Source of the DNA: Acetothermia bacterium UBA7521
GTDB taxonomy: Bacteria; Bipolaricaulota; Bipolaricaulia; Bipolaricaulales; Bipolaricaulaceae
Direction: 5' to 3'
Assembly (NCBI GenBank): GCA_002479455.1
Contig: DLNB01000013.1
Span: 1-19,718, forward strand
DNA length: 19,718 nt
Below the pieces are notes generated by a model that was given only the letters and a program-made list of their open reading frames with translations, was not told where the DNA came from and searched no databases. Every line of letters begins with the position of its first letter. Position 1 is the first letter of the stretch. Below are positions 6,980 to 14,156 of this stretch, in pieces. The translations under genes were made by a program, and so were the position numbers.

Positions 6980-7574
6980 CTATTCCTCAACCTTGAGGAG
7001 GGGGTTGTACCGCCAGAGCAGCCCCACGCCGACGATGAGGAGAGGGAAAGGCTTCTCGTCCACCGTCACGTAGTAGAGGCACACCGGGAGCGTTCGCCCG
7101 GCGAGCGCAGGGGGAATGTTCGGCAAGGCGAGGCTGATTCCGCCCACGGAGAGCACATCTTCGTTCACCGTGGCATCCCCGACAACCGAGGCCAGGGTGT
7201 GCTCTGCCGGGGAATCGAACGGGTAAGTTCCGTTCCATGCCTGAGACCACGCGCCATCCGGGGGCGGGTCCGTGACCCGGATCGGAAGCACGCCCTCCTC
7301 GCAGCCCTCCTTGGTGCACGCCTTCGAGATCTTCAGATACCCGTCGCCCACCTCGGCCAGCGAGAGGAGAACCCACTTCTCGATCACATTCGGCTGAACG
7401 TCCTTCCACGGGGTCTCCTCCAGGATCTGCGCGCCGGACGCGGAAATCTGGTAGTCGTACGGGTTGGGAAGGGTGCAGTTGGCGTGGGTCTTGACCACAC
7501 GGATTCCCACCTCCCCCCACGTCCCGACCAATGCCCCCAATCAGCAACCCTGCCACCCACGTTCTCGGTTTCAT
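6980..7574 (-). CDS. Secreted protein of unknown function, frameshift in signal peptide
   Basis: The continuous frame (start TTG 7540, 186 residues) lacks a good start and SD. Thirteen codons further upstream in another frame, ATG 7574 encodes MKPRTWVAGLLIGG, half a signal peptide. Removing one G from the G5 run (7538-7534) joins them as MKPRTWVAGLLIGALVGTWG, a convincing signal sequence. A GTG at 7580 with AGGAG five nt upstream is an alternative start. The mature part contains CTLPNPYDYQIS, a CTKEGC pair, a likely beta-rich middle, and a hydrophobic C-terminal stretch (PFPLLIVGVGLLWRYNPLL) that may anchor it. I do not recognise the family. Its stop is 8 nt before the polyferredoxin start, so it is probably that protein's periplasmic partner. 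The frameshift may be a sequencing error, a real mutation or slippage. Confidence 0.6.
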
Positions 7575-7640
7575 CGTCACCCACACTCCTGTTTGCGTCC
7601 CTCCGCCGCCCGGCTGGCGACGCGGGAGGCGAACTGTGCC

Positions 7641-7646
7641 TGTATA
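7641..7646 (-). promoter_or_regulatory. Possible -10 element of the secreted protein/polyferredoxin operon
   Basis: TATACA on the minus strand lies about 66 nt before ATG 7574, in the gap shared with the plus-strand gene at 7759. No clear -35 is present. Confidence 0.35.
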
Positions 7647-7722
7647 AGGTGGAAGGCCCATGTCCTGACTGTGAAGGAGATGCGGAGGAATCGCCCACCC
7701 GTGATCGAGGCCTTGGGGTTCC

Positions 7723-7751
7723 TTGTACCATCCTGCCCCCGGCCTTACTCT
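7723..7751 (+). promoter_or_regulatory. Promoter of the small membrane protein, likely leaderless
   Basis: TTGTAC (7723-7728), a 17-nt spacer and TACTCT (7746-7751) are followed after exactly seven nt by ATG 7759. There is no room for an SD, so the transcript should start at the ATG. Confidence 0.55.
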
Positions 7752-7758
7752 ACCCCGC

Positions 7759-8187
7759 ATGGATCCGACCGAATCGCCCTCCACGTTCGCGCTGGCGTTC
7801 GTTCTCTCCTTCGTCGCGATTTGGACCTTCGTAACGTGGATCGCGTCCCGGGCCAGTGGTTGGCGCCGCATGTCCCGGCGGTTCGGAAGCCCCGGTCCGT
7901 TCGCTTCCGTGGGCGAGCGGGTGAGGTTCACATCGGCCCAGATCGGGTGGGCGAACTACAGCGGGGCGCTCGACCTCCGGGTGAGCGCGTCGGGGGTGTA
8001 CCTCGCGACGATGTGGATGTTCCGCCCGTTCCACCTGCCACTCTTCGTCCCGTGGAACGAGATCGAGGTCCACCCCGCACGGTGGCCCGGCGTGGCACCG
8101 TGGCTTACTTTTCGCTCTGTACCGGGTGTGCGGATTCGCTTCTCGCGGCGGGCCTTCTCCCCTCTGCGGCCGTACCTCAACGCGTAA
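7759..8187 (+). CDS. Small membrane-anchored protein of unknown function
   Basis: The 142-residue product has one clear membrane helix near the N-terminus (about residues 10-30, ALAFVLSFVAIWTFVTWIA) followed by a basic region, so the rest probably faces the cytoplasm. The soluble part is beta-rich: an RVRFTSAQIGWANYSGALDLRVSASGVYL segment, then FVPWNEIEVHP, then VRIRFSRRAFSPLRPYL. This PH-like pattern of strands ending in a helix is seen in small membrane proteins with a bPH-type domain, but I cannot confirm the family. Start chosen from the leaderless promoter. Its last 11 nt overlap the end of the convergent flavoprotein gene. Confidence 0.6.
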   Translation: MDPTESPSTFALAFVLSFVAIWTFVTWIASRASGWRRMSRRFGSPGPFASVGERVRFTSAQIGWANYSGALDLRVSASGVYLATMWMFRPFHLPLFVPWNEIEVHPARWPGVAPWLTFRSVPGVRIRFSRRAFSPLRPYLNA

Positions 8188-9484
8188 CCCGTCGGCGAGC
8201 CTCGCTCCGAGCCTTCTCGGCAGCGCTCGTCCCCGCGAGGCGGCCGGTGGAGAAGGCGGCCTGGAGGTTGTAGCCGCCCGTGTCCCCGTCCACATCGAGG
8301 ACCTCGCCGGCGAAGAACAATCCTGGAAGAATCCGGCTCGCCATCGTCTTCGGGTCCACCTCGCCCAAGGGCACCCCGCCCGCGGTGACCATCGCCTCGT
8401 TCCAGCCCCCGAGCGAGCCAACGGGGAACGGGTGGCCTCCATTGGCCCCTGAAGCGAGGCTCACCGCCAGCGCATGGCGGGCCTCCCGTGGGAGTTCCGC
8501 TGCCTTCGTCCCGGGACCGAGGCCCACCGCCGCGAGCAGCGCCCGGGACAGGCACGCTGCCAACCCCAGACCCTGAAGCAGGTTTGCCACCGTTCGCTTG
8601 CCATGGGCTGCGACCTCGGCCGCAAGCCGCCCTTCGGTGCTGCGGATATCCCCCGAGCCGGGGAGGAGGGAGGCGAGCACCACATCTCCGGGAAAGACGT
8701 GGCGCGACAGATTCAGGATCGCCGGCCCGGAGAGGCCGCGGTGGGTGAAGAGGACGTCGCCGCTCTCCTCCGCAATGGGTCTCCCCGCGCGGACCACCGC
8801 GACCGCCGCACCCGGGAGGGAGACGCCGGCACAGGGGACGAACGGGGAGAACGCGTTCCGCTTGACGACCACTGGGGCAAGCGCCGGCCGGGGCGAGACG
8901 ACCGCGTGGCCCAGCGACGCCGCCAACCGGTAGCCGTCCCCCGTGGCCCCCAACGAAGGATACGACCGCCCACCCGTCGCCAGGACGAGGGTCAACCCCT
9001 CCACAACGGACTTCTGTTCTGCAGCGGTCAGGACGACAAACCTCGATCGCTCGACCCGGAGGGAGCGGACCCGGACTCCGGTCCTCAGTTCCACCCTTCT
9101 CTGCCGAGCCTCGGCAAGAAGGAGGTCGAGCACGTCCTGGGCCCGTCGGGAAATGGGGAAGACGCGACCATCGGGGTCCTCGGTCAGGGAGACGCCTCGC
9201 CGGGTGCACCAGGTGACGAGATCGCTGTTAGAGAACGCATATAGAGCCGGGCGCAGGAACCGGCCCGCCTCGCCCGGCCGAGTCCCGCCTCCGTAGTGAG
9301 GGAGGAAGTCCATAATCTCCCCGCCGTGGGTGAGGTTGCATTGCCCTCCGCCGGAGGCGAGGAGCTTGCGGCCGGGGTTAGACATGTGTTCGAGCACGAG
9401 GGCCCGCGCTCCCCGTTCGGCGGCGGCGACGGCCGCGAACAGGCCGGCCGGACCTCCGCCGACCACCACCACGTCCCACGCCAT
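8177..9484 (-). CDS. FAD-dependent oxidoreductase of the BaiN/HI0933 (YhiN) family
   Basis: The 435-residue product matches the HI0933-like flavoprotein family in length and signatures. It has the N-terminal dinucleotide loop GGGPAGLFAAVAA at about 9-21, the family block GRKLLASGGGQCN at about 38-50, an ATGG turn and GDGYRLA in the middle, VTAGGV, and the C-terminal GLFFAGEVLDVDGDTGGYN closing the FAD site. Members are cytosolic flavoproteins; some act as NADH-dependent reductases of unsaturated steroid-like or related substrates, but most are uncharacterised. ATG 9484 is the only start that keeps the FAD loop near the N-terminus; it lacks an SD and sits seven nt after a TATACT box. It is divergent from adenosine deaminase with a 62-bp gap. 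Confidence 0.9.
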   Translation of the reverse strand: MAWDVVVVGGGPAGLFAAVAAAERGARALVLEHMSNPGRKLLASGGGQCNLTHGGEIMDFLPHYGGGTRPGEAGRFLRPALYAFSNSDLVTWCTRRGVSLTEDPDGRVFPISRRAQDVLDLLLAEARQRRVELRTGVRVRSLRVERSRFVVLTAAEQKSVVEGLTLVLATGGRSYPSLGATGDGYRLAASLGHAVVSPRPALAPVVVKRNAFSPFVPCAGVSLPGAAVAVVRAGRPIAEESGDVLFTHRGLSGPAILNLSRHVFPGDVVLASLLPGSGDIRSTEGRLAAEVAAHGKRTVANLLQGLGLAACLSRALLAAVGLGPGTKAAELPREARHALAVSLASGANGGHPFPVGSLGGWNEAMVTAGGVPLGEVDPKTMASRILPGLFFAGEVLDVDGDTGGYNLQAAFSTGRLAGTSAAEKARSEARRRVTR

Positions 9485-9546
9485 GGGGTCGAGTATAGGC
9501 GGCCCTGTGGTTGCGGATCGAGCTGGGATGGGGTACGACCGACCCC
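9485..9546. promoter_or_regulatory. Compact divergent promoter, both mRNAs predicted leaderless
   Basis: The minus-strand -10 box TATACT (9497-9492) ends seven nt before the flavoprotein ATG. The plus-strand promoter is TTGCGG (9511-9516), a 17-nt spacer and TACGAC (9534-9539), also seven nt before the adenosine deaminase ATG. The two start regions form an 11-bp inverted repeat, CCATGGGGTCG (9481-9491) and CGACCCCATGG (9540-9550). The short gap means the two promoters overlap and may compete. Confidence 0.55.
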
Positions 9547-10557
9547 ATGGACCGCGCGACGATCGCCAGGCTCCCGAAATTCGACCTCCACTGCCACCTC
9601 GATGGTTCGCTCCGGCCAGAGACGGTGCGCGACCTGTGGGACGCGCTGCCCGCGAAGGAGCGTCCCCCCATCACGGGCTCGGTGGACCAGGCCGTCCTTC
9701 CCCACGTCCCGTGCCCGCTCGAGGAGTATCTTGAGGCGTTTCGGATCACGGTCGCCCTCCTCCAGACCGCGGGGACTCTCGAGCGGGCGGCGTTCGAACT
9801 GTGTCAGGACGCGGAAGGCGAAGGGGTGATCTACCTCGAGATCCGGTTCGCCCCCCTCCTCCACCTCCGGCGGGGGCTCATCCCCGACGAGGTGGTGGAG
9901 GCAGTGCTCGCCGGGACGCGCCGGGCCGAGGCGGAACTCCCGATCCGGGCGGGAGTCATCCTGTGCGGGATGCGCCAGGAGCCGCCGGAGCGGTCGGCGG
10001 AGGTCGCCCTCCTCGCCGGGAGGTATCGGGACCGTGGGGTGGTCGGGTTTGACCTCGCCGGGCCGGAGGATGGGTTCCCCCTCTCCGATCACGCGGTGGC
10101 GGTCCGCCTCGCGCGCGAGGCGGGCGTGCACCTCACCCTCCACGCCGGAGAGGGATGCTGTCCCGAGCACATCGCCGAGGCGCTGGATCTCGGTGCGGAG
10201 CGGATCGGGCACGGGGTGTACCTGTTCCAGGACCCTGCAGCCGAGGAGCGGGTGCGCGAGGCCGGAATCCCGCTCGAAGTGTGCCCGACGAGCAACCTCC
10301 AGATCTCGGGGATCATGCGCTCGCTCTCCGACCATCCGCTCCATCACTACCTCGACCGGGGGATCCGGGTGACGGTGAACACGGACAACCGGCTCATGTC
10401 CCAGACCTCGTCCACCGAGGAACTGTGGCGCGTGGTCGAGGCGTTCGACCTCGGTGCGGACGAGGTGCAGGCGATCCTGCTTTCCAGCACCGAGGCGGCG
10501 TTCGCGTCGGAGCCCGTTCGCCAGGAGTTGGTGGCCCAGGTACGTGCCGCGCTGTAA
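9547..10557 (+). CDS. add: Adenosine deaminase
   Basis: The 336-residue product has all metal-site motifs of the adenosine deaminase family: FDLHCHLDGS (His15, His17), LHAGEG (His199, Glu202), RIGHGVYL (His222) and VTVNTDNRLMS (Asp280). CPTSN at 246-250 and the overall length also fit. The enzyme hydrolyses adenosine or deoxyadenosine to inosine and ammonia in purine salvage, in the cytosol. The NTDN form is common in bacterial members, but adenine deaminase or a related aminodeaminase cannot be fully excluded. ATG 9547 is preferred over a TTG at 9511, which coincides with the -35 box. No SD is present. It is divergent from the flavoprotein and convergent with the transporter gene 17 bp away. 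Confidence 0.92.
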   Translation: MDRATIARLPKFDLHCHLDGSLRPETVRDLWDALPAKERPPITGSVDQAVLPHVPCPLEEYLEAFRITVALLQTAGTLERAAFELCQDAEGEGVIYLEIRFAPLLHLRRGLIPDEVVEAVLAGTRRAEAELPIRAGVILCGMRQEPPERSAEVALLAGRYRDRGVVGFDLAGPEDGFPLSDHAVAVRLAREAGVHLTLHAGEGCCPEHIAEALDLGAERIGHGVYLFQDPAAEERVREAGIPLEVCPTSNLQISGIMRSLSDHPLHHYLDRGIRVTVNTDNRLMSQTSSTEELWRVVEAFDLGADEVQAILLSSTEAAFASEPVRQELVAQVRAAL

Positions 10558-10574
10558 TCGGCGCGAACCTCCAG

Positions 10575-11603
10575 CTACAACAGCAGCGTGGCGATGCCGA
10601 AGTAGAACAGGACGGTCCAGATATCGCTTACAGCCAACACGAGCGGGCCCGCGGCGATCTTGGGATCGAGCTTGAGGGCGTGGAGCAGGGTTGGGATGCT
10701 CAACCCGAACGTGCTTGCTGCGGTGATGCTGAACACCAGGCTCAATCCGATGGCCACCGCTGCCACGCGTTCGCCCAGCCACCCCCACACCACCGCCCCG
10801 ACGATGAACCCGCAGACGGCGCCGAGGAGGAGCGCCGCGCCTGCCTCCCGCCGCACGGCCGTCACGTACCAGCGCCACGACGGCCGCTTCGCGCGCAGGG
10901 CAAGGATCGTCACCGCTGCCGACTGCATGCTCACGCTCTCCCCCAACCCCAACGCCAACGTGAGGAAGAACGCGAGGAGCAGGCTCTTCTCCAGCGTGAC
11001 GTGGAACACGCTGATCAGCAGCGCGCACAAGACGCCGCTTGCGAGGGTGGCCACCAACCACGGGAACCTGACCCGCAGGGCCTTCGCCGGCGAAGCAAGC
11101 CGCGCCTGGGCCACGTGGAGGCCCACGGTCTCGAACACCGCGTCGGTATCGCCAGGATCCACTGGCTCGTTCAACAGGGCGTTCACGTCTACCAGTCCCA
11201 GCAGGCGCCCCCCTTCGTCCACCACGGGCAAGGCGAGGAGCTTGTGCTGGAGCATCATCTCGTAGGCCTGGAGCACCGTCGCGCCCTTGGGGACGGTCCG
11301 CACCGGGCGAACGACGAGGTCGGCCAACCTGCGGTCGAGGGGCGCGGTGAGCAGGCGGCGGGTAGGGACCACGCCCACCAGCGTGTCCGCTTCATCCACC
11401 ACGTAGAAGTAGAACGGGCGATCGCCGATACCGTGGGCGCGGACGCTCTCCAGCGCCTCCCCAACCGTGGAGTCGAGGCGCAGCAGCGGCGCATCCTGGC
11501 GGATCACCGCCATCACCGGACGTCGGAGGTGGCTCTGCTCCCGTGCGCGCAGCGGGAGCCACGCCAGCCACGACGGCGCTCTGTGTTGCTTCTGCTTCTT
11601 CAT
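10575..11603 (-). CDS. mgtE: MgtE-type divalent cation transporter without the N domain
   Basis: The 342-residue product has two CBS motifs (about 30-150, e.g. FYFYVVDEADTLVGVV and ALPVVDEGGRLLGLVDV), a connecting helix, then five membrane helices from about 180 to 342. The last helix, DPKIAAGPLVLAVSDIWTVLFYFGIA, keeps the Asp (327) that lines the Mg2+ pore in known MgtE. The second membrane helix ends LGLGESVSMQSAA where MgtE has a Gly/Asn-rich turn. Typical MgtE is about 450 residues with a superhelical N domain of about 130 residues; here only about 30 basic residues precede the CBS pair. It probably still imports Mg2+ or a similar cation with CBS gating. ATG 11603 follows a GGGAGGT SD. 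The 176-bp gap upstream suggests its own promoter. Confidence 0.85.
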   Translation of the reverse strand: MKKQKQHRAPSWLAWLPLRAREQSHLRRPVMAVIRQDAPLLRLDSTVGEALESVRAHGIGDRPFYFYVVDEADTLVGVVPTRRLLTAPLDRRLADLVVRPVRTVPKGATVLQAYEMMLQHKLLALPVVDEGGRLLGLVDVNALLNEPVDPGDTDAVFETVGLHVAQARLASPAKALRVRFPWLVATLASGVLCALLISVFHVTLEKSLLLAFFLTLALGLGESVSMQSAAVTILALRAKRPSWRWYVTAVRREAGAALLLGAVCGFIVGAVVWGWLGERVAAVAIGLSLVFSITAASTFGLSIPTLLHALKLDPKIAAGPLVLAVSDIWTVLFYFGIATLLL

Positions 11604-11779
11604 GGTCCACCTCCCGAGGACCCGCGGACGGTTGTCGCTCTGAACAGAGGATCACGGACGAGCGGGATTTTCGCAACGTGAACGTACCCGAACTCGTCTA
11701 CAAGGTTGTGTCAGGCCAGCTCGTGGAGCCTTCAGCCACATGGAGCGGGATCCTCGCGGAACTCGCAGAGCCTTCTTGT

Positions 11780-12880
11780 CTACCTCTCGTCCAAGGAGAT
11801 CCCGTAGTACGCGGCCTCGCACGGCGGGCCGGCGGTGTAGCACAGGCGACGGCTGTCGAGGTCCATGAGTACGGACAGGCGCGTCTTGTAGTTGAGGTCA
11901 GGCGGGAACAGCGAGCTCTCGTGCCGGCACACGGAGTCGGGGTGACCCGCATGGTCCCGCAATGCATCCTGAACGTTGTCTGTGGAGAGTAGGTTTCGCC
12001 GAACCGCAGAAAAGAGGCGTTCGGTCAGCCGACTCTGGCGGAGTTCGGTTGAGCGGCGTTCCTCGGCGAGGAGTTCCCGCACCCCCAGCTGCTCGGGGTG
12101 GAGGAAGTGGTTCGCGTGGACGAGGATCCCATCGATGGGATCTACATGGGCTGTGCCGCTCGGTGCCCGTTCCAGAGATACCGCTGTCCCGCTCTGTGCA
12201 TCCCCGAGCAGGAAGTTCGCCGAGCAGGGGGCCCTGCCGGCTTCCACAATCGCGACCGCCTCATCTAGATCAGGGGAGCAAAGGATTCTCCACGTTCGCA
12301 CGTGGAACGGGACCCCTTCGCCGTCCCCCCGATCGAGGTGGGAGAGGAGGCCGTTCACGGCAAGGCCGACCCCAGCCGAGTTGAGGCCGATCTTCCCTCC
12401 GGCGATCCCGGCCTCGGTGAACGCGAGCACGGTCAGATCACCCCACATGGCCCTCAGCCACAGACCCTCCACCTCGGGAAACCAGTCCCAATTCTCTCCG
12501 AGAAGAAGATGCCCTTCTTCTGTGCGTTCTGGCAAGATGGCGAACGAGGTGCACGCCGTGGCGATCCGCTGAGAAGCGAATCCTCCGTAGAACAGCTCGT
12601 AACGGGCATTGAGCGCGGCAATGTTGAGGAGGGGGAATCCAGATCCGTCTGCAATCCCTTCGACCATGGCTGCGTACGGGGGATCGAGGTCCCCCACCCG
12701 GTCGAACCACACCTTGGCCCGACGGAGAACCTCGCCGCGCTCCATCCCTATCTCATCTCGGTACCGGCCGGTGTAGAGGGAGAGGTTCTTCGCGATGAGG
12801 GTCGTCGCCCCTTGACCGTGGGTGTATCCGATTCTGTAAGGATCCCCGCACAGATCCAGGACGGGTATGGATCCGTTCAC
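11780..12880 (-). CDS. C45 / acyl-CoA:6-APA acyltransferase-like Ntn hydrolase
   Basis: The 366-residue product fits the AAT family of N-terminal-nucleophile hydrolases. ACTSFAILPE contains the expected nucleophile Cys110, followed by GENWDWFPE (128-136). IAGGKIGLNSAGVGLAVNGL and, later, VHANHFLHPEQL match further family blocks. In such enzymes the chain is cleaved before the Cys to expose it; the roughly 109-residue leader here fits a self-processed A chain. Members hydrolyse or transfer acyl groups on amides; the substrate is unknown. No signal peptide is seen. The GTG start follows AAGAAGGT (12894-12887) by six nt and lies 38 nt after the last RHH-cupin gene, so it is probably the final gene of that operon. 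Confidence 0.82.
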   Translation of the reverse strand: MNGSIPVLDLCGDPYRIGYTHGQGATTLIAKNLSLYTGRYRDEIGMERGEVLRRAKVWFDRVGDLDPPYAAMVEGIADGSGFPLLNIAALNARYELFYGGFASQRIATACTSFAILPERTEEGHLLLGENWDWFPEVEGLWLRAMWGDLTVLAFTEAGIAGGKIGLNSAGVGLAVNGLLSHLDRGDGEGVPFHVRTWRILCSPDLDEAVAIVEAGRAPCSANFLLGDAQSGTAVSLERAPSGTAHVDPIDGILVHANHFLHPEQLGVRELLAEERRSTELRQSRLTERLFSAVRRNLLSTDNVQDALRDHAGHPDSVCRHESSLFPPDLNYKTRLSVLMDLDSRRLCYTAGPPCEAAYYGISLDER

Positions 12881-12918
12881 GATGTGACCTTCTTGCCCCT
12901 GCCTTCCATCTACCTCAA

Positions 12919-13503
12919 CTACGCTTCGAGGGAGAGAGCGGGCATCAGTACTAGGATTACCCGCGTCGTCCGGGTGAGGGGAGTGGAAACGTGGGGAACG
13001 CCGGGGCCCACATGGACCATCTCGCGTGGCCCGAGCACCCTCACCTCGTCTCCCACCTCAAGGCGCACCTTTCCCGACACGACGATCGCCCAAACATCGC
13101 TCTCGTCGTGCACGATCTCAGGGGTGGGGGTCTTCTTCGCATCGCGGGCCCAGTGGTCGAACACCTGAACCTGGTTGTCAGGGCTGCGGTACAGCTCGCG
13201 TCCCTCCCAGCTCCCGATCGTCAAGGTCTGGCGCGCTGTGTTGTGGGCCACTGCCTCGATGGCCCTCTTCTGGGCGTCCTTGAGGGCCTTGTTTGCTGCT
13301 GCCGTGGCCTCGTCGTAGTCCTTGTGGGTGATCTTCCCGGTCTCCACGAGCTTCTCGACGATCAGCTCTTCCTTGTTGGGGATGGACAGGGCGGCGCGGA
13401 GGGCGGAGTTTCCGATCTCCTTGACCGTGACCCCGATCTTCTTCTTGCGGGCCTTGAGGGCCTTGTGGACGTCGCTATCTAGTACAAGATGCTGAATCTT
13501 CAT
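12919..13503 (-). CDS. RHH-cupin fusion, copy 3 (metal site altered)
   Basis: This 194-residue paralog is the third of three. Residues 1-62 hold a ribbon-helix-helix-like region (short strand KIQHLVLD, helix DVHKALKARKKK, turn, helix VKEIGNSALRAAL) and a conserved ELIVEKLVETGKIT helix. A helical linker leads to a cupin barrel at about 95-190. At the predicted metal positions it has Ile130, His132, Asp136 and His171, whereas both sisters have His at all four. It also lacks their basic C-terminal tail. The ATG overlaps the previous stop codon (ATGA), and the AGGAGG SD lies inside the previous gene, so translation is probably coupled. Likely a DNA-binding sensor with a changed or lost metal site. 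Confidence 0.8.
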   Translation of the reverse strand: MKIQHLVLDSDVHKALKARKKKIGVTVKEIGNSALRAALSIPNKEELIVEKLVETGKITHKDYDEATAAANKALKDAQKRAIEAVAHNTARQTLTIGSWEGRELYRSPDNQVQVFDHWARDAKKTPTPEIVHDESDVWAIVVSGKVRLEVGDEVRVLGPREMVHVGPGVPHVSTPLTRTTRVILVLMPALSLEA

Positions 13504-14147
13504 CGGCCTCCTCCTTTTGTCCTCCGGGTCCTGGGCTTCTTCGCCTTGGGTGTTCCGAGTGCGTCGCGTGCGCTTTGCTCGGGAGGGGCCATCAACGTGA
13601 GCATGACGGTGTCTCGAGTCAGGGGAGCCGAGTTGTGGGGAACTTCGGGAGGGATATGGACCGCTTCACTCGCTCCGAGAATGCGTTCTTCCTTTCCAAT
13701 TCGACAGAGGACCTTTCCCTGAACCACGAGCGTCCAAGAGTGAGCCTCGCTGTGCTGATGCATGGAGCTTGGCGTCTTCTTCCCATCGCGTGCGCGATGG
13801 ACGAACATGTGGAACACGCCGTCGGAACTGAGGTGAATCATCCTCCCTTGCCAGCTGCCTATGGTCATCAGTGACCCATCGGGGGGAGGAGTGACCTCTT
13901 CGCCGGTCGTTGTGTACGCGGACTTGAGAGCTCGGTTCGCTGCAGCTGCGGCCTGATCGTAGTCCTTGCGGGTGATCTTCCCTGTTTCCACAAGCTTCTC
14001 CACGATCAGTTCCTGCCTTGTGGGGACGAGCAAGGCGGCGCGGAGGGCGGAGTTCCCGATCTCCTTGACTGTGATTCCGACCTTCTTCTTGCGAGCCTTG
14101 AGGGCCTTGTGAACGTCGTTATCCAATACCAGATGCTGAATCTTCAT
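13500..14147 (-). CDS. RHH-cupin fusion, copy 2
   Basis: This 215-residue paralog aligns with copy 1 without gaps over its full length. The N-terminal RHH-like domain and following helix differ from copy 1 at only a few positions (Asn10, Ile25, Leu40). The cupin has MHQHSEAH (His130, His132, His136) and VPH (His171), a plausible metal site with His in the usual Glu position. The C-terminus after about residue 198 is a Lys/Arg-rich tail (KAKKPRTRRTK) that could add DNA affinity. Its start lies 9 nt after the previous stop; the SD AGGAG overlaps that stop codon, indicating translational coupling. Role inferred: ligand-sensing transcription factor; no ligand can be named. Confidence 0.82.
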   Translation of the reverse strand: MKIQHLVLDNDVHKALKARKKKVGITVKEIGNSALRAALLVPTRQELIVEKLVETGKITRKDYDQAAAAANRALKSAYTTTGEEVTPPPDGSLMTIGSWQGRMIHLSSDGVFHMFVHRARDGKKTPSSMHQHSEAHSWTLVVQGKVLCRIGKEERILGASEAVHIPPEVPHNSAPLTRDTVMLTLMAPPEQSARDALGTPKAKKPRTRRTKGGGR

Positions 14148-14156
14148 GATGCTCTC

